This document shows, piece by piece, positions 22,501-34,789 of a stretch of 64,000 nt of DNA (its first letter is position 1; every line of letters begins with the position of its first letter). The DNA is from Nymphaea colorata (taxonomy: Eukaryota > Streptophyta > Magnoliopsida > Nymphaeales > Nymphaeaceae). The stretch covers positions 7,094,417 through 7,158,416 of the forward strand of contig NC_045149.1 of assembly GCF_008831285.2 (NCBI RefSeq), given 5' to 3'. The notes beneath the pieces are model-generated. The model was not told the DNA's origin, searched no databases, and was given only the letters and a program-made list of their open reading frames with translations. The position numbers and the translations under genes are program-made.

Positions 22501-25500
22501 TCAAAATAAGCTAGTCATCTATTTTGGAAAGGTGATTTTGGTTATTCGGATGCAGCTTTCCCTTTTAGCATGCGATAGACCATGATATCAGAACAAGATA
22601 TTTGAGAATATAGTCAAGGTTTTGGCTTTGACTCGTTTTTATACTGAGATGAAATAGTATAGATAACTACAAGCATGGATATATTGAATGGTCTTCTCAC
22701 GAGAAGCAAGATTTAGTGAGGCAATGTGGTAGTTCTAGAACAACTTTTTTTCAAGCACAACAGACCGCACCAAAGCTGTGCAGCTTGCACACACTCACAT
22801 GCACATGCACAAACAGAGTTAGAACTGATGCTCTCATTGATGAATTACATCTTGTTGTTACATTTGTTTTTCTTAGCTTTGATGCCATCTGGTTTCTTGC
22901 TCAGTGTTGACATATTGTTATATCTCTAGTTGAAGCGCAAGCCATCACATAATTACATGAGTATGGTTCAACAAGATATTTCTCCAGCTATGCGGGCAAT
23001 CCTTATAGACTGGCTTGTTGAGGTTGATCTCTCTCTCTCTCTCTCTCTCCCCATATGTGTCTCTGTGCGCGTGTGTAAAATCTCTTTTATCTGATTTTAT
23101 AAACTTTTCTACCTGTGAAGGGTATTTCTTCCACATCCAGACCTTCCGGGTCATGATCTTGCAAAAGATTAGTGTAGACATTATATGTTTTTTTTCCGCA
23201 GGTATGTGAGGAGTATAGACTGGTTCCAGATACTCTATATCTGACTGTCTTCTACATTGATCGGTTCCTTTCTGGCAATCCTGTTGAAAGAAAGATGCTA
23301 CAGCTAGTTGGCATTACGTGCATGTTTATTGCATCGTAAGCACTTTGCCACAGTATTTTATCCTTTTCTTGCTTAATTTCTTATCTATTTGGATGAGGTT
23401 TCTACCCACTGCATAAATGCTTAAATGTTGTTGTCTAGTGTGAGCCCTTTGTATTACAATGGAGGCTACTTTTGCAAGGTCTTTCATTAAGATATATTGC
23501 ATAACTCCAACATTTGAAACGTGGCCAATTTTTAACTCCTTGAAGAAAACATTACTTCAAAGACTTGTTTGACTGGCTTGTGTGGGTTTATTGGTTACAA
23601 GCCCTTCCTAGTTGGATCTAACTTTCACTTGCAGGCTGAGAGAGAGAGAAGGAAAAGTTGATGGGGTTTTAGCTCCTTTGCTTGATGCAGAAATAAACTT
23701 TACCCTTTCAAAGGCACCCCTATTTTTCCAAAAACAGGACCAAGGATAGGTACAATGTTGGTATCTAAGCGCAACAGGAGACGTTGTAGGGAAACTTGGT
23801 GGTTTGGCTACTTAGAACCATTAAGTTAGGTGCCCAAATTTGCCTAGGTTGCCCAAGAAGCCTTTGGCAAGCTTAAGCGCCATTTAACCATCTAATATCT
23901 AAGCGCACCAGGAGAGGGTGTAGGTCAACTAGGGGGTTTCGCTGCTTAGAACCATTAAGTTAGGTGCCTAAATTTGTCTAGGTTGCCCAAGGAGCCTTGG
24001 ACAAGCTTGAGCACCATTTAACCACAAACCATTGATTTTTCATATTGTCAGTGGCATTGACACCTCACCAATGCTTTGATTTGCTTGGTCTGCAGGAAGT
24101 ACGAAGAGATATGTGCACCTCGTGCAGAGGACTTTTGTTTGATTACAGACAATACATACAATAGGGAACAGGTATTTCTGAAGATCTTTACTTTGCACAT
24201 GTTTCTTTTGCTTTTCTCTTGCTTCCTAATTTTGCAAGTTATAGAAAGTGAACCATGAATGTTCTTGTATGTATGTTTGCATAACATACTTTCTTGAATA
24301 TCAAGTTGGAGTCTTGCCACTGAATACTCTTGTACAGAGAATTTCTCTCATTGATGACCAAAATTCATCATTTTAGAATGAGATTGGTTGAAGGTTCTTA
24401 TTGCTTCTTTGTTCCTTTTCTGTGATCCAAGCAGGATCTGGGCTGTCTACGCAAATTTGCAAATTTTTCCAAAAGTAACTGCTTTTATATGGTTGCTTTA
24501 TTTTAAAGCCTTCATGCTAATGAGGACCAGCTGCCTATCAACAAAAACCCTTTCAAATTGTGATCATGAAACATGGAAAATTAGCTTAGTAAAGGATAGT
24601 GAAGTCCCCTTTTAGGTTGATAATCTCCATAAGTAAATCATTAAATGGTGGATTGATGTAGGAAGCAGCTGTTTCTCAGGTTTCTGATAAATTTCCAAAT
24701 TGTTCAGCACAATCACCATTCTGCACTTGTTTGCAAGTTAGTCTTTGTTAGATATAAACAAGCTTCCACCAATCCTTACATCATCACAGCATGGCAGTTT
24801 TACTGGGTCACTCACTCTTAGAAAATGCTTTAGGTCCTAAAGATGGAGATTGATATCTTGAACCATTTGCGCTTTGAATTGACTGCACCTACTACAAAGA
24901 CATTTCTTAGGTAAAGACTCTTTTTCTGGTCTCAGCATCAATTGCTTTTCTTAGCTATTTGAGCAATGAACTTCTTGAATTGAGAAGAACCTCTTCTTTT
25001 TGGTGACTTCTGCAGGAGGTTTCTGCGAGCAGCCCAAGCTTCGTACAAGGTACTGTTGCATTTTCAGATTTGGAACTTCCCACCAAAGATTACTGCGGGT
25101 CTTATTTGTTGAAGTGTATTCCCTTGTTCAGATGGATCGAGACTTTTCATTGGAGTTCTTGGCAAATTATCTAGCAGAACTTACATTGCTTGATTATGGG
25201 TTCCTGAAATTCTTCCCTTCTCGTATAGCTGCATCTGCTGTATTTCTAGCCAAATGGACGCTGGACCAAATGTCACACCCTTGGGTCTCTTCTTTCTTCA
25301 ATCTTGTCTCTTTCCATAAATTTTGCCATGTCATCACTGATGCTTATTTTCCTCACCGTGGGGTTTGTTCTACAGAATCCAACCCTGGAGCATTACACCA
25401 ATTACAAGGCTTTGGAGCTAAAAAATGTTGTGTTTGAAATTCATCGTATACAAATGGACGCCAAGGAGGATGCCACTACAAATCTCTCACTGAAAGCAAT

Positions 25501-25758
25501 AAGGGAGAAGTACAGCCAACAAAAGGTATGTCTTGGAAGCTGCTAGATGCAACTAGAATTCTGAGTGCTATTGTGCCTATTCAACCCTTCACCTGGTACA
25601 ATGGGTAAATGAAATAGGTCTTCTAATTAGAAAAATTTGCTTGCATAGGTAAGAGTAGTCATGAATTTATCTTGAAATATTATCTCTTTTTATGGTGGCA
25701 GTTCAAGTCAGTGGCTGCTCTATCGTTCCCAAAACCAGTTGATACACTTTTTCTGTGA
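19501..25758 (+). CDS. CYCA2: A-type (A2-class) cyclin
   Basis: Eleven coding exons: 19501-19881, 20130-20343, 21619-21758, 22930-23022, 23202-23335, 24096-24171, 24834-24910, 25016-25049, 25132-25284, 25376-25525, 25702-25758. All keep frame and give 502 residues. It is a regulatory subunit of cyclin-dependent kinases acting in S to early M phase in the nucleus. Visible features: KEN box at residues 3-5; A2-type RITRARA at 16-22; cyclin box opening at MRAILIDWLVEV (266-277), then LVPDTLYLTV, IDRFLS, CMFIASKYEEICAPR and TAPTTKTFLRRFLRAAQASY; C-terminal cyclin fold with LEFLANYLAELTLLDYGFL and NPTLEHYTNYKALELK; end AALSFPKPVDTLFL. A2 cyclins usually have about 440-460 residues; the excess is mostly a 31-residue tandem duplication (48-78 and 79-109). 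Where A2 cyclins carry a destruction box of the form RAVLKDVSN, this one has QAVLRDVSN, so its arginine is replaced. It is convergent with CDC20 downstream. Confidence 0.93.
19642..19827 (+). repeat. Perfect 93-bp in-frame tandem duplication in cyclin exon 1
   Basis: Bases 19642-19734 and 19735-19827 are identical. Each encodes 31 residues beginning YPKRVALDDNQPAVG and ending KRQAVLRDVS. The frame is kept. Identity implies a very recent event or an assembly artefact. Confidence 0.95.
20728..21490. repeat. Diverged direct and inverted repeats in cyclin intron 2
   Basis: A block of about 85 bases with CTGATTTTGCCTAAAACT and TTTTATGACAATATCTATTT occurs near 20735 and again near 21122. The DNA after the second copy carries complementary pieces (GAGGCAAA near 21210, TTTGCCTC near 21342), suggesting a decayed MITE in the intron. 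Confidence 0.6.
23027..23050. repeat. (TC)n microsatellite in cyclin intron 4
   Basis: TC dinucleotide run starting a few bases after the exon 4 donor site at 23023. Confidence 0.9.
23762..24025. repeat. 134-bp tandem duplication in cyclin intron 5
   Basis: Two diverged copies, starting TATCTAAGCGCA at 23762 and 23896. Both contain TTAGAACCATTAAGTTAGGTG and CTAGGTTGCCCAAG blocks. Confidence 0.85.
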
Positions 25759-28700
25759 GATTATTTTGTTAAGCAACTGACCGGTAAGCTGTTGGATTCA
25801 GAGAGCAATTTGTCTCCTAATCTCTTCCGACCTTGTTCAATACCGCTTGTGTGCTCCAAGATCCAAACATAATCTGTTCTAACTTTCTGCAGTAATGCAT
25901 GCATGCAGCTGGTTCATTCGACGAAGATCCAGGAATACTGATATGAATGACAGTGTGCTACCTTTTCCTTTGCGTCTTGAAAATAGGTTGGTGCATCAAT
26001 TATGGACCATGAAGAAAGATGTGCAGGTGCAACCACTGTATTTCAAGCTAGAGTTACTAACATTATCATAGCTTTCTCGGTAGCGATTCTGTTGCTACTC
26101 TTCTCAGTAGCTCTGACTGCCCGTAATCATTTGTGTATGTTTAACTGTTAATTCTAATCTCTTCTGGTCACAAAAATTGTGTGACAATCCACTGAACAGT
26201 TGAGGTTTTGTTTTGGCGGTCCGGAAAAAATAATTTTGTATCATTGGATGCATATATGAGAAAAAGTTGTTCAAGAACTCTTCTTTTTCCCCTAGTTCAG
26301 AATGATCTCTACTGGACTATCTTTTATTCGTTGATGTACTAGTCCACCTTATTAACCATGTCGGTGCTCTTGGTTGACGTTGGTATAATATCAAAAGGCC
26401 AAAGTTAATCTCTGTACCACATTTAGTATGTCTGGGGACCCGTTGGTTGCTGGAAAAAAATTGTACTCCCAAAGCTTTGGCCATGGGTTCTAAAACCTTA
26501 GCTCCACTCCTTTTGCCCTCTATTTGCCCAAATGTGTAAATCAAAACTTCTCCACAAAAGGAAACATGATAAAGCTTTGCTTCTACTTCTCAAAAGCTTT
26601 TTGATCTTCTCTAACTTCTTCCAACGCCTCATTTTAACGTGCCCATTCAAAGTTTAACATTGATGTCATGTACTGGGCCTGGTTGTTTATTCTCCCGTTG
26701 ACTCAAATTGTACATGAGCATAAAATTTGCTTCTTTTCCAAACAACCTGAACTTGCAGTGGGGAGTTTCACAATGTGTCACATGAAAAAGGACCATCCAG
26801 TATTTCCTCAACCACTTGACTGGTATCCTGTTACTCATCCATAGTTCAAACTCTATTTGAGGGCCTTGTCATAGGACACATTTCTTATTAAACCTGCCAG
26901 CGACCCATCTCTACACGGCCTCAAAGTAACCACTTTGGAGAATAACATGAACCACACGACCCATGTCGCCATACTGACACTGCAAAATAGACACTTAGGC
27001 ACACATGGGTATTTTTTGGATTGAAATCGATTTTCAATTCCTATGTCTTTTGTGAAGGAAAAAAAAAACTGAAGAAAGTAATTGCGAATCAATCTTTGCA
27101 CATAAAACTTGCACTTAAGTTTAATGGGATCACGTTTGGGAACAAGAAAAACATTCAAATAGAAGCTCTGGATCCTTTTCTTCAACCACATGAGATGGCA
27201 CACCAGTCATGAGTGACCCAAACGACGTGCTTAAAAGAAACTGCCATAAAAGGCAGGACTCTTTTATGGTTCGTATCCACCTACAGGCGCGCACACCCAC
27301 TGTTTTATGTAGTTGAATGTTACAAAACTTAAAGGTCTGATAAGTGATATCATGATTGAATTACGTAAATCGACAATTTTGATATTATTGATTTAATTTA
27401 GACATTTTATTTCATGGTTTTTTACTATAAAACATGAACATTTTGCATCCAGAATTAGAAATGTGAAAAGAGAATGCTGGTAATTCAAACAAGAAAGAGA
27501 GAGAGGTGCTTAAAAAATATTACGATATCAAGCATAGACGATTGCCAAGACAAGAACTTCTCTTGGCCTTCTGCTCATTTTCATCATTGCTCATGGCACC
27601 AAGTCATGAAAACGAACACCCGCGTTCCCGTTTTCTGGACAGCACAGATTTAGCTAGCTCACGAGGAACTTTGCTTTTACAGTTTAGATGACCATGGACG
27701 TCATCTCCCTGGGCCCTCCACTGAGGGAGGGATAGCGAGCCTATATAACCTATGGACGAGCCCTCCTTTCAATCACCAGTGAGGAGGGTCCGAAGAAAGA
27801 GTACTGAACTACCATCCTCTTGCTTCATCATATGGAGATGTAGATGTCATCAACATATGCTCCAAAATTTTGTAACACAGACTCTGTAAAAGAACATTGT
27901 CGGGTGTTTGCTGAGATGCTATGGAGTTTCTTCTGTCTCCAAACCACGTTACTAACGTCTGCTCCAGCTTGCCGGATTATAGCGAAGGTGGGACTGGTTA
28001 TACAGTATTAATTTGCATTATGATAACGAAAGGAAGCTGCAGGATGTGTGCTGCCCTCTAATTCCTGACCGGATTACTGGCGGCCGGGAAACTGCCAAAG
28101 TGAATCGTTCTTTAAAATCCTAACCTCTTCTGAGTCCAGCCCATCTCTGTTAGCAGGCTGAATTACTTATGTAAATGATCTCTGTAAGCTCATTCTCTTG
28201 TTCGTTATTTTTAATCACAAATGTGGTCCGTGAGCCGCAGGACTTTGGTCAGCATTTTCTCACTTCAAGCTTGCTTCTAAAATGAAAATTATTTGAGTCT
28301 ACAAATTGGGTGAATCCAGTTTTAGTTAACACTGGTATGAATCCAACATTGGTATGTATTCCTTAGTTTTCAATTTCTCAAAAAACGGGTATCATCCATG
28401 GTCGGACATATGAGGCCATCTTACCTCAATTTCATGAAAATTACCACAAAATCTTGATTCAAGTTAGATGGGTGATGAAGACACAACTAAACTTTTGGGT
28501 GGGCAACTAGATGGCCTGGAGCCTCCACCTTTCCTCTTTCCTCCGAGGTCCTTTCTTGAGATCTCGGAACTGGCAACGGGTTGCAAGACCTAAGGGGCTG
28601 TTTGGAAGTTGGAACACCATGTAAGCATCTGCCCTAATCTTCTTCAAAAATTAGGACAGAACACTAAAATTAAGTGTTCATAAATCTACCCCAAATTTTG

Positions 28701-29280
28701 AGATAGGTTCATATAATGCCGACAAAATGTTCCATTTGCCATACGACCACTAAAAAGTACACCCACAAGAATCAAATACATCTATGCCCTTTAGTGATTT
28801 TAGACTAAATTGAAATGGTGTGCCAATTTTCCCACCCTTGCTGGGTTTTCGTTACCGTTATTACATTTGAGAACAAGCCTTTTCCTCATATTTCATAAAC
28901 CTCGCCTGGCTAGGTGAATAAGCTTATTAAGATTTTTTTTGTATAGGGCAGCCCAAAAGTGAATTCGACACCCCAGACTACTATGATTCTAACAGATTTT
29001 GCAATTGAAATTGCCCTCGATTGTTATGATTCTGATTGCTCATACTTTGGGTGCTAGGCCGGGCCAGAGGCCCAAACAATTTCTACTTAATTTGGTGGAA
29101 CCTTTGAACAATTCTGGCATCTTTTATTGAAGCTCAAATGGAGCTCAAAAAAGCAATGCTGTTTGGGAGGGGGCTGGCCCAATTATTTTCTGGTGGTTTT
29201 CAAATTTCTATCCAATAATTTTCTAACTTTTTTATGCAAGTTGCCAGAAATAAAGAGCTGAAAATATCTAAGGTGCATCC
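25759..29280. other. Intergenic DNA between cyclin and CDC20, cyclin 3' side
   Basis: The first few hundred bases are expected to include the cyclin 3' untranslated region. Beyond that no gene, RNA or clear element is recognised. A TATA-like GCCTATATAACC lies at about 27739 without a following gene. Confidence 0.5.
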
Positions 29281-29289
29281 GCTAATTTG

Positions 29290-29490
29290 AACACATGAAA
29301 TTTTCTGGTTCACATAGTCTTGCAGGTCTTGCTCGTCACACACACACACACACACACAGATAGTCTGACACAATTTTTACGTGGTTCACCACACAATTTG
29401 TGTGGCTACATCCACGGAGTAATAAGAGAAGATTCATTATGATTATGTAGTACAAATATAGTCGTAACTTCAAGTGCAACGAACAGAAAA
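29290..29490. mobile_element. Copia-type LTR remnant (possible)
   Basis: The phrase TTTTACGTGGTTCACC followed by GTGTGGCTACATCCACGGAG resembles a motif I associate with Copia-type LTRs of plants. A (CA)n tract (29337-29358) lies just before it. No coding region or partner LTR is seen. Confidence 0.4.
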
Positions 29491-29580
29491 AACTAAACTG
29501 CAGGCTTCCATACTGGGGCTGTTGTCAACAGACTTCCATACTGAGGTTGTCAGATGTTGGAGAAAAGCAGTCCGCCACTA

Positions 29581-29815
29581 GCAACAACAGACTTGCATAC
29601 TGAATCACGCAAAGAGGTTAGTGGTAACAAGAAAAGAAACAGCTGACAACCAACAACCTGAATAACGGACATGCATGCTGAGCAGGCGGTCTGCTCAACT
29701 AGCAACAACAGACTTGCATACTGAATCACACAAAGAGGAGATTAGTGGTAACAAGAAAAGAAACAGCTAAACCAACAACCTGAATAACGGACATGCATGC
29801 TGAGGCTGTCCCGCT
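29581..29815. repeat. 121-bp tandem duplication
   Basis: Copies begin at 29581 and 29702 with GCAACAACAGACTTGCATAC. Both contain GGTAACAAGAAAAGAAACAG and AACGGACATGCATGCTGAG. A third, partial relative (CAGACTTCCATACTG) precedes them near 29528. Confidence 0.88.
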
Positions 29816-30194
29816 GCTGTGAGAAACCATGGCCACCATTGAGAATCACACTTTCAGTTAAAAAAATTTTGCAGATTACGAAGGCCACTCGAGCAATAAA
29901 AGGAACAACAGGGCAAGCATGAAATATAAGATTAACTATCAGAAAGAACCAACAACAAGCTGTTAACCTAAAAGACAGTAAATAAATAGGAATACATTTT
30001 CTAGGGGAATTGAATAAGATCTTTACCTTTTCAAAACAAACAACAGAAAACCAAAAGCATGAAATTGATTTCCTTAAAAAAAAAAGGGAAAAAAGAGAAA
30101 GAAACACACAACCATTTTGCAGACGCCTAACTTGCATTCTAACAAGTATCCACAATAAATTTTTAAGCTAAAGAATAATGTAGGAGCTAAGAAC

Positions 30195-30541
30195 TTTAAT
30201 GTATCAACATAGTGTTGTCAACCAAAGGAACTCCAATTCAATATGGGATACCAAAAACATTGGCCAGGTAATATATATATAAGTTAAAGAGCAAACCAAA
30301 ACTGCAAATCAAATTTGTAGGACAAGGTCCAAATCTTTGTGACATTGCAGAGCCAATATCACCCAGTTCAAAAATCTGATCATCCAGATAAGTTTAATGT
30401 ATCAAAATAGTGTTGTCAACCAAAGAACTTCAATTCAATATGGGGATATCGAAAAAAACATAATATAGATAAGTTAAAGAGCGAACCAGAATTGCAAATC
30501 AAATTTGTAGGACAAAGTCCAAATCTTTGTGACATTCCGCA
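30195..30541. repeat. Direct duplication of about 150 bp (198-bp spacing)
   Basis: Copies at 30195-30349 and 30393-30541 share TTGTCAACCAAAG, TTCAATTCAATATGGG and GACATT at their ends. They lie just past the CDC20 stop codon, so may be in or near its 3' untranslated region. Confidence 0.85.
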
Positions 30542-30748
30542 GGGGCCCAAGTGGTCTGTTCCTATCTATATTCTGTTGACACATATGCAAGGAATAAAAC
30601 CAAGTCAGATTGCAACTTGCTAGGTACTAGACCTACACACTCAATAGTCATAAAAGAATAGGTATCTATACCTGAACCCTTGGAATTTAACTAAGCTGAA
30701 TATCCCTTCTAGCGCCTGCCATCTTAATCATGTTCCCTTTTTCTGTTT

Positions 30749-33681
30749 TCACCTTATGCTATTGACACTTGCAAATGGCCCAAGTGGCTTGCTGACTGGC
30801 TTTTTGTTTGTTTCAGGATTCCCAAACACATTCCAGAATCGCAATGTTTCATCTCCTGCAGAGGCAGATGCCACTGTGCACCCATCTGGACTCTGAAAAA
30901 TTTAAGAAACAAAAAGAAGCATGTCAGCATTAGATATAAAATTATCCTCTTGTATAGTGTATTATCATAGAAAACATAGTTTCTTACCATAGCCATGAAC
31001 AAAACCCTTGAAGTATGACCGGTTAGCTCTGCCATCCTAACCATCGATGGATATTTCCACAATGTCAACTGGTTCTGATCAAACCCATGCGAACTGAGAA
31101 GTTCCCTTTCAGTTTTACTCCATAAGAGTGCACAAACTTGTGAACCCGTATCTACAGAGTTCAGGCAGGACCCAGTATGAGTGTTCCAGAACTTAATGCA
31201 GCGGTCGCTGCCACCACCCCCAGATGCAAGTAGATTTCCCTGGAATGGGCACCAGGCCAATGCTTTCACTGCAGCCCTATGGTCATCCAGCCTGTGTAGC
31301 CATTGATTCTGTCTAGCATTTTGCTCTGATGCCATTGTCCGATCCCAGATGTGCAGAAGGTTGTCATTCCCTCCGCTGGCTAATTGTTGGCCTGAGCTTG
31401 ACCACTTTAATCCACAAACTTCTTGTTCATGTCCTTTGTATTCTTCAACTATATGAGATCGAATGCGCACATCATTATTAAATATTAAACCATCCATTCC
31501 ACCAGTCGTAAGAATGTGAGAATTCCATGCAAGAGAACCAACTCTTGATTGATGACCACCTCGTAGAGTTCTCAACTGTAATGATTCATGAAGTAGTACT
31601 GTCATATACCAGAAGGTTAACCAAAGTGGCTTAAGGTTCCACTACTGAACGGGGAGAGGTATACCTGCTTACTTGCCACTGTGTCCCACAACTGAACTGC
31701 TGAACTCTTCAAACCAACGGCTATATGCTTACCATCAGGAGCCCAGCTAACGCTTGTAATTGGGCCACTGTCCTCATCAACTGACATGAGCTCCGAAGCA
31801 GTACCTTCTGATGCATCCCAGAGATAGAGAGAGCGCCCAAGAGCAATTGCCAAAACATTTCTGCTGCTCCAATCAAGCAAATTCAAGTAGTAGTCATCCT
31901 CTAGGTCAGGTGCATCCAGAGTTCTCTCTGCAGACTGAGATATCCAAAACAGAAAAAGAAAAAGAAAAGAGAACCTCTCACAATTAGAACCCCTGAAGTC
32001 AAGGAGCCAAGAATTAGGCCTGCAAAAGACAACCAATATTTTAAAGACCCACCTGAGGAATGTATCTGCGAGGCTTCACGGTCCTAGAATGCTGCGGTGA
32101 TGAAGAAACTTCCCATGGAATAGTCTCAGTAGGCTCCGGAGGTTTGCTTCTGAAAGCAAGGATCCTGGTCCTGTTCTTCAGGCAGACCTCCGCTAACCGC
32201 TTCCTATATGCTTCCTGTGATGGTGATAGAATGCCTACTGGCTTCTCTTTCTTCGAATCCACCATCAAATACTGAGCAACATCAAGATCCATAGCCCCTC
32301 TGTTGGGAATAAACCTGTCGTACTGGAAAACAACAGTACAATAATAACGTGTTCAGATTTGGTTTACTTGAATAGACAGGGCAAACAAGCCACCATGCAG
32401 TCTTGTAGCAATTCATCAGACAAATTTATGTCTGTCAAAAACAGATTTAATACTGCAAGTACTGAAAGAGTGCTACCAAAACTGATTTCAACTCTTCCTG
32501 CTGCACATTTAATGCTTACCAACTCGTAAATGCACATAAATATGCATTATACGACTACAACATCAAGTAACATAAAACGTGCCATTCTAATAATATGCTG
32601 ATTTAATGATAAAAACACCAACTGGTAGCCAATAAAAGGAGTCCCTAATGTCAATCAATAACAGATATAGCCGAAAATTGGGCCACACCAAATTTATGTG
32701 GAAAAATCCTCGATACTAGGTTAAAAAAACCACGGGCAAGAAGGATTTATACTTCTAAGAAGAGCTGTTACACCGGTGACCTGAGTCCTTCAATGTCTTC
32801 AATATAAAAAAAAACAGCAATGGCAGCTCACAAAAGATAGATCCGTTACCTCTATTTGATTAAGAAGAAAGAAAAATTAAGGAAAAGCCAAAGGAAGCAA
32901 CGAATATACACAAAGCGGTGCTGTTCCCAACCTGAACCTCTTGCATTTCTCCTCTTTCTCTGTTCCCCACGCAACGACCCTCTGATCTTGGGTTCCTCCT
33001 CTCTTCTCTCTGCATTCACAATGGCACACACCACCACAGCACACACTACCCCTCCTGTGCCCTAGTTTTCTTTCCTGTCGGGGCCTCCCATCCCCCCACC
33101 GTGAGGTACCCGCCTCACTTGAAAGAAGAAAATCTCATATAATGATAAGAAAACACATGAAACTCATCAATGAGGATGCCCATGAACATGAATTTCATAT
33201 AATGATAAGAAAACACAGGAAACTCATCGATGAGGATACCCATGAACATGCAAACCCACGAAGGAATTGATTTACTTCCATTAGATGGATCTAATAATTC
33301 GCACACGAATCCACTGAAAAACTCTGCGTCCCAAAAACCCGCTAGCGGAAGGCAAACTGAAAAAACTCATCCGGATATTGAAGAAAGCATGCGAAGCTCA
33401 AGACCCATCATCATATCGAGAAAACCACAAAGGGACTAAGTTCTTGCAGTAATAAACTCACAAAAGAAAAATCCGGAAAAACCAAATACCAGAATCTACA
33501 AAGAAAAACAGAAAAAACAAAAATCTCATGCCATAAAATAATCGCAAAAGCTTGTTGAAAATCCAGATGATACCTGCGGCCGGCAGGGTGCGTTTCTGGG
33601 GACGATGCACTCGTGAAGAAGAGTGCGTGGGCGAATCTTGGTAGATGACAACGGTGATGCGGCTTCCGCACCATTGGCCAT
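30749..33681 (-). CDS. CDC20: CDC20, WD40 activator of the anaphase-promoting complex
   Basis: Five coding exons (minus): 33681-33574, 32322-32053, 31934-31665, 31575-30988, 30892-30749. All keep frame and give 459 residues. CDC20 recruits substrates such as mitotic cyclins and securin to the APC/C ubiquitin ligase at the metaphase-anaphase step. Visible features: C-box DRFIPNR at 38-44 (APC/C binding); RTRILAFR near 87-94, matching the conserved plant CDC20 segment; [18 protein letters not shown] opening the WD40 propeller; WD repeats with [55 protein letters not shown] and [14 protein letters not shown]-terminal Ile-Arg (IR) tail. The N-terminus (first 36 residues) is less conserved than the rest, as in other plant members. 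One oddity: the last blade reads [13 protein letters not shown], one residue longer than the usual [13 protein letters not shown] pyrimidine tract ending TTTTTCAG lies about 20 bases before the ATG, so a leader intron is possible. Confidence 0.95.
32675..32795. mobile_element. LTR-like remnant in CDC20 intron 1
   Basis: AAATTTATGTGGAAAAATCC, then GGTTAAAAAAACCACGGGCAAG, resembles motifs of plant Copia-type LTRs. It is short, degenerate and has no flanking partner. Confidence 0.4.
33136..33252. repeat. 60-bp tandem duplication in CDC20 intron 1
   Basis: Copies start at 33136 and 33196 with CATATAATGATAAGAAAACA and both contain GAAACTCATC and CCATGAACATG. Confidence 0.9.
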
Positions 33682-33968
33682 CTTTCTCAGATGAACTCCT
33701 GAAAAATCAAAGAAAAACGCAAAAAAGAAAAAGAAAAAGAGAACAACAACAACAAATATGCAAGAAATGAAAGAAACAGAATTGATAATAGCAAGAGAGA
33801 GTGAACAAGTGAGCGAGAGGGAATCTTTGCACAGCTAATCAATCTTTGCACTTAGCCTCGCGCGAGAGCGAGAGAGACAGAGGGGGAGAGATGTTAGGTT
33901 TTGGCTATTAATAGGTCGACGGAAAGACTGAAGATTTGAAATTTTCTTTTTTTTTTTTTTCATTTTCT

Positions 33969-34027
33969 CTCAACGGCTATTAAACTTGCTGCCTAGCCGT
34001 TGGGTAACTTGGGTGGTAGCCGTTGGG
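33969..34027 (-). promoter_or_regulatory. Cluster of MSA (MYB3R-binding) elements upstream of CDC20
   Basis: Reading in the CDC20 direction, CCCAACGGCTA occurs at 34027-34017 and again at 34004-33994. Both match the mitosis-specific activator consensus YCYAACGGYYA exactly. They sit in two near-identical 23-bp tandem units. A third, one-mismatch copy (CTCAACGGCTA) lies on the opposite strand at 33969-33979. All are about 290-350 bases upstream of the start codon. MSA elements bind three-repeat MYB factors and drive G2/M expression in plants, which fits CDC20. Confidence 0.85.
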
Positions 34028-34789
34028 TAACTTGGAACTATGAAGAAAACACCAAGAAGTTTTAAAAATAAATATTACAAATCTAACGACCTTTTTCTTT
34101 GGCTGTCTCGTTTCAAAAAATTACAATTATTGATCATCACAGACCAAGTCACAAAACTAAAAGATCAGGGAAATAAAATATATAAAATGAATATAAATCT
34201 AATTTAAGAAAGTTTTCTTTAATACTTTTCAAAATTTAAATTTACATGATTCAATGTGAACATCATATTTTCATGATTTCTTATTTTTATATTTTTTGCA
34301 TTAATTTAAAGGTTCAGATTTATAGAAGTTCAACACATACCTTCATCTTATTTGTTTTTTTTCATATTTTTGCCCCCAGAGAATGATGGCTAAGCCTCAA
34401 CGCGAGAATCACTTTAGCCAAATCGGTTGAGGTTGCTGATTCGGTGAATTGGCCGATTCACTGAATTAGTTGGGAATGTGTGGAAAACAATGAAAGAATC
34501 ATTTACTATAAAAGTACATGAAATATTTTAGAAATACAATAAATATATTTTTCTTGAGATATTAGATAAAATATATAAAAAATGGACGGATCTCACTCAG
34601 TCACAAACTCAAACCAGCCTATTCTAAGCCATCTCCTAAAAAGAAGGATGATTTTGTATTCATATATGATTTTTTTTCATTCGTATTCAAATCCCAATTC
34701 AAATTTGAACTTGTGAATATCCGAAAAAATGAAGACCGTTAAGAATAATAAAAAAAAATACCCCTCTTCCCTTTTCAAAATCTCTCAAC

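Noticed and set aside
27715-27745. GGAGGGATAGCG, a 12-base match to plant miR390
   Set aside because: The rest of the miRNA does not match, and no complementary star sequence giving a precursor hairpin is present nearby; taken as chance.
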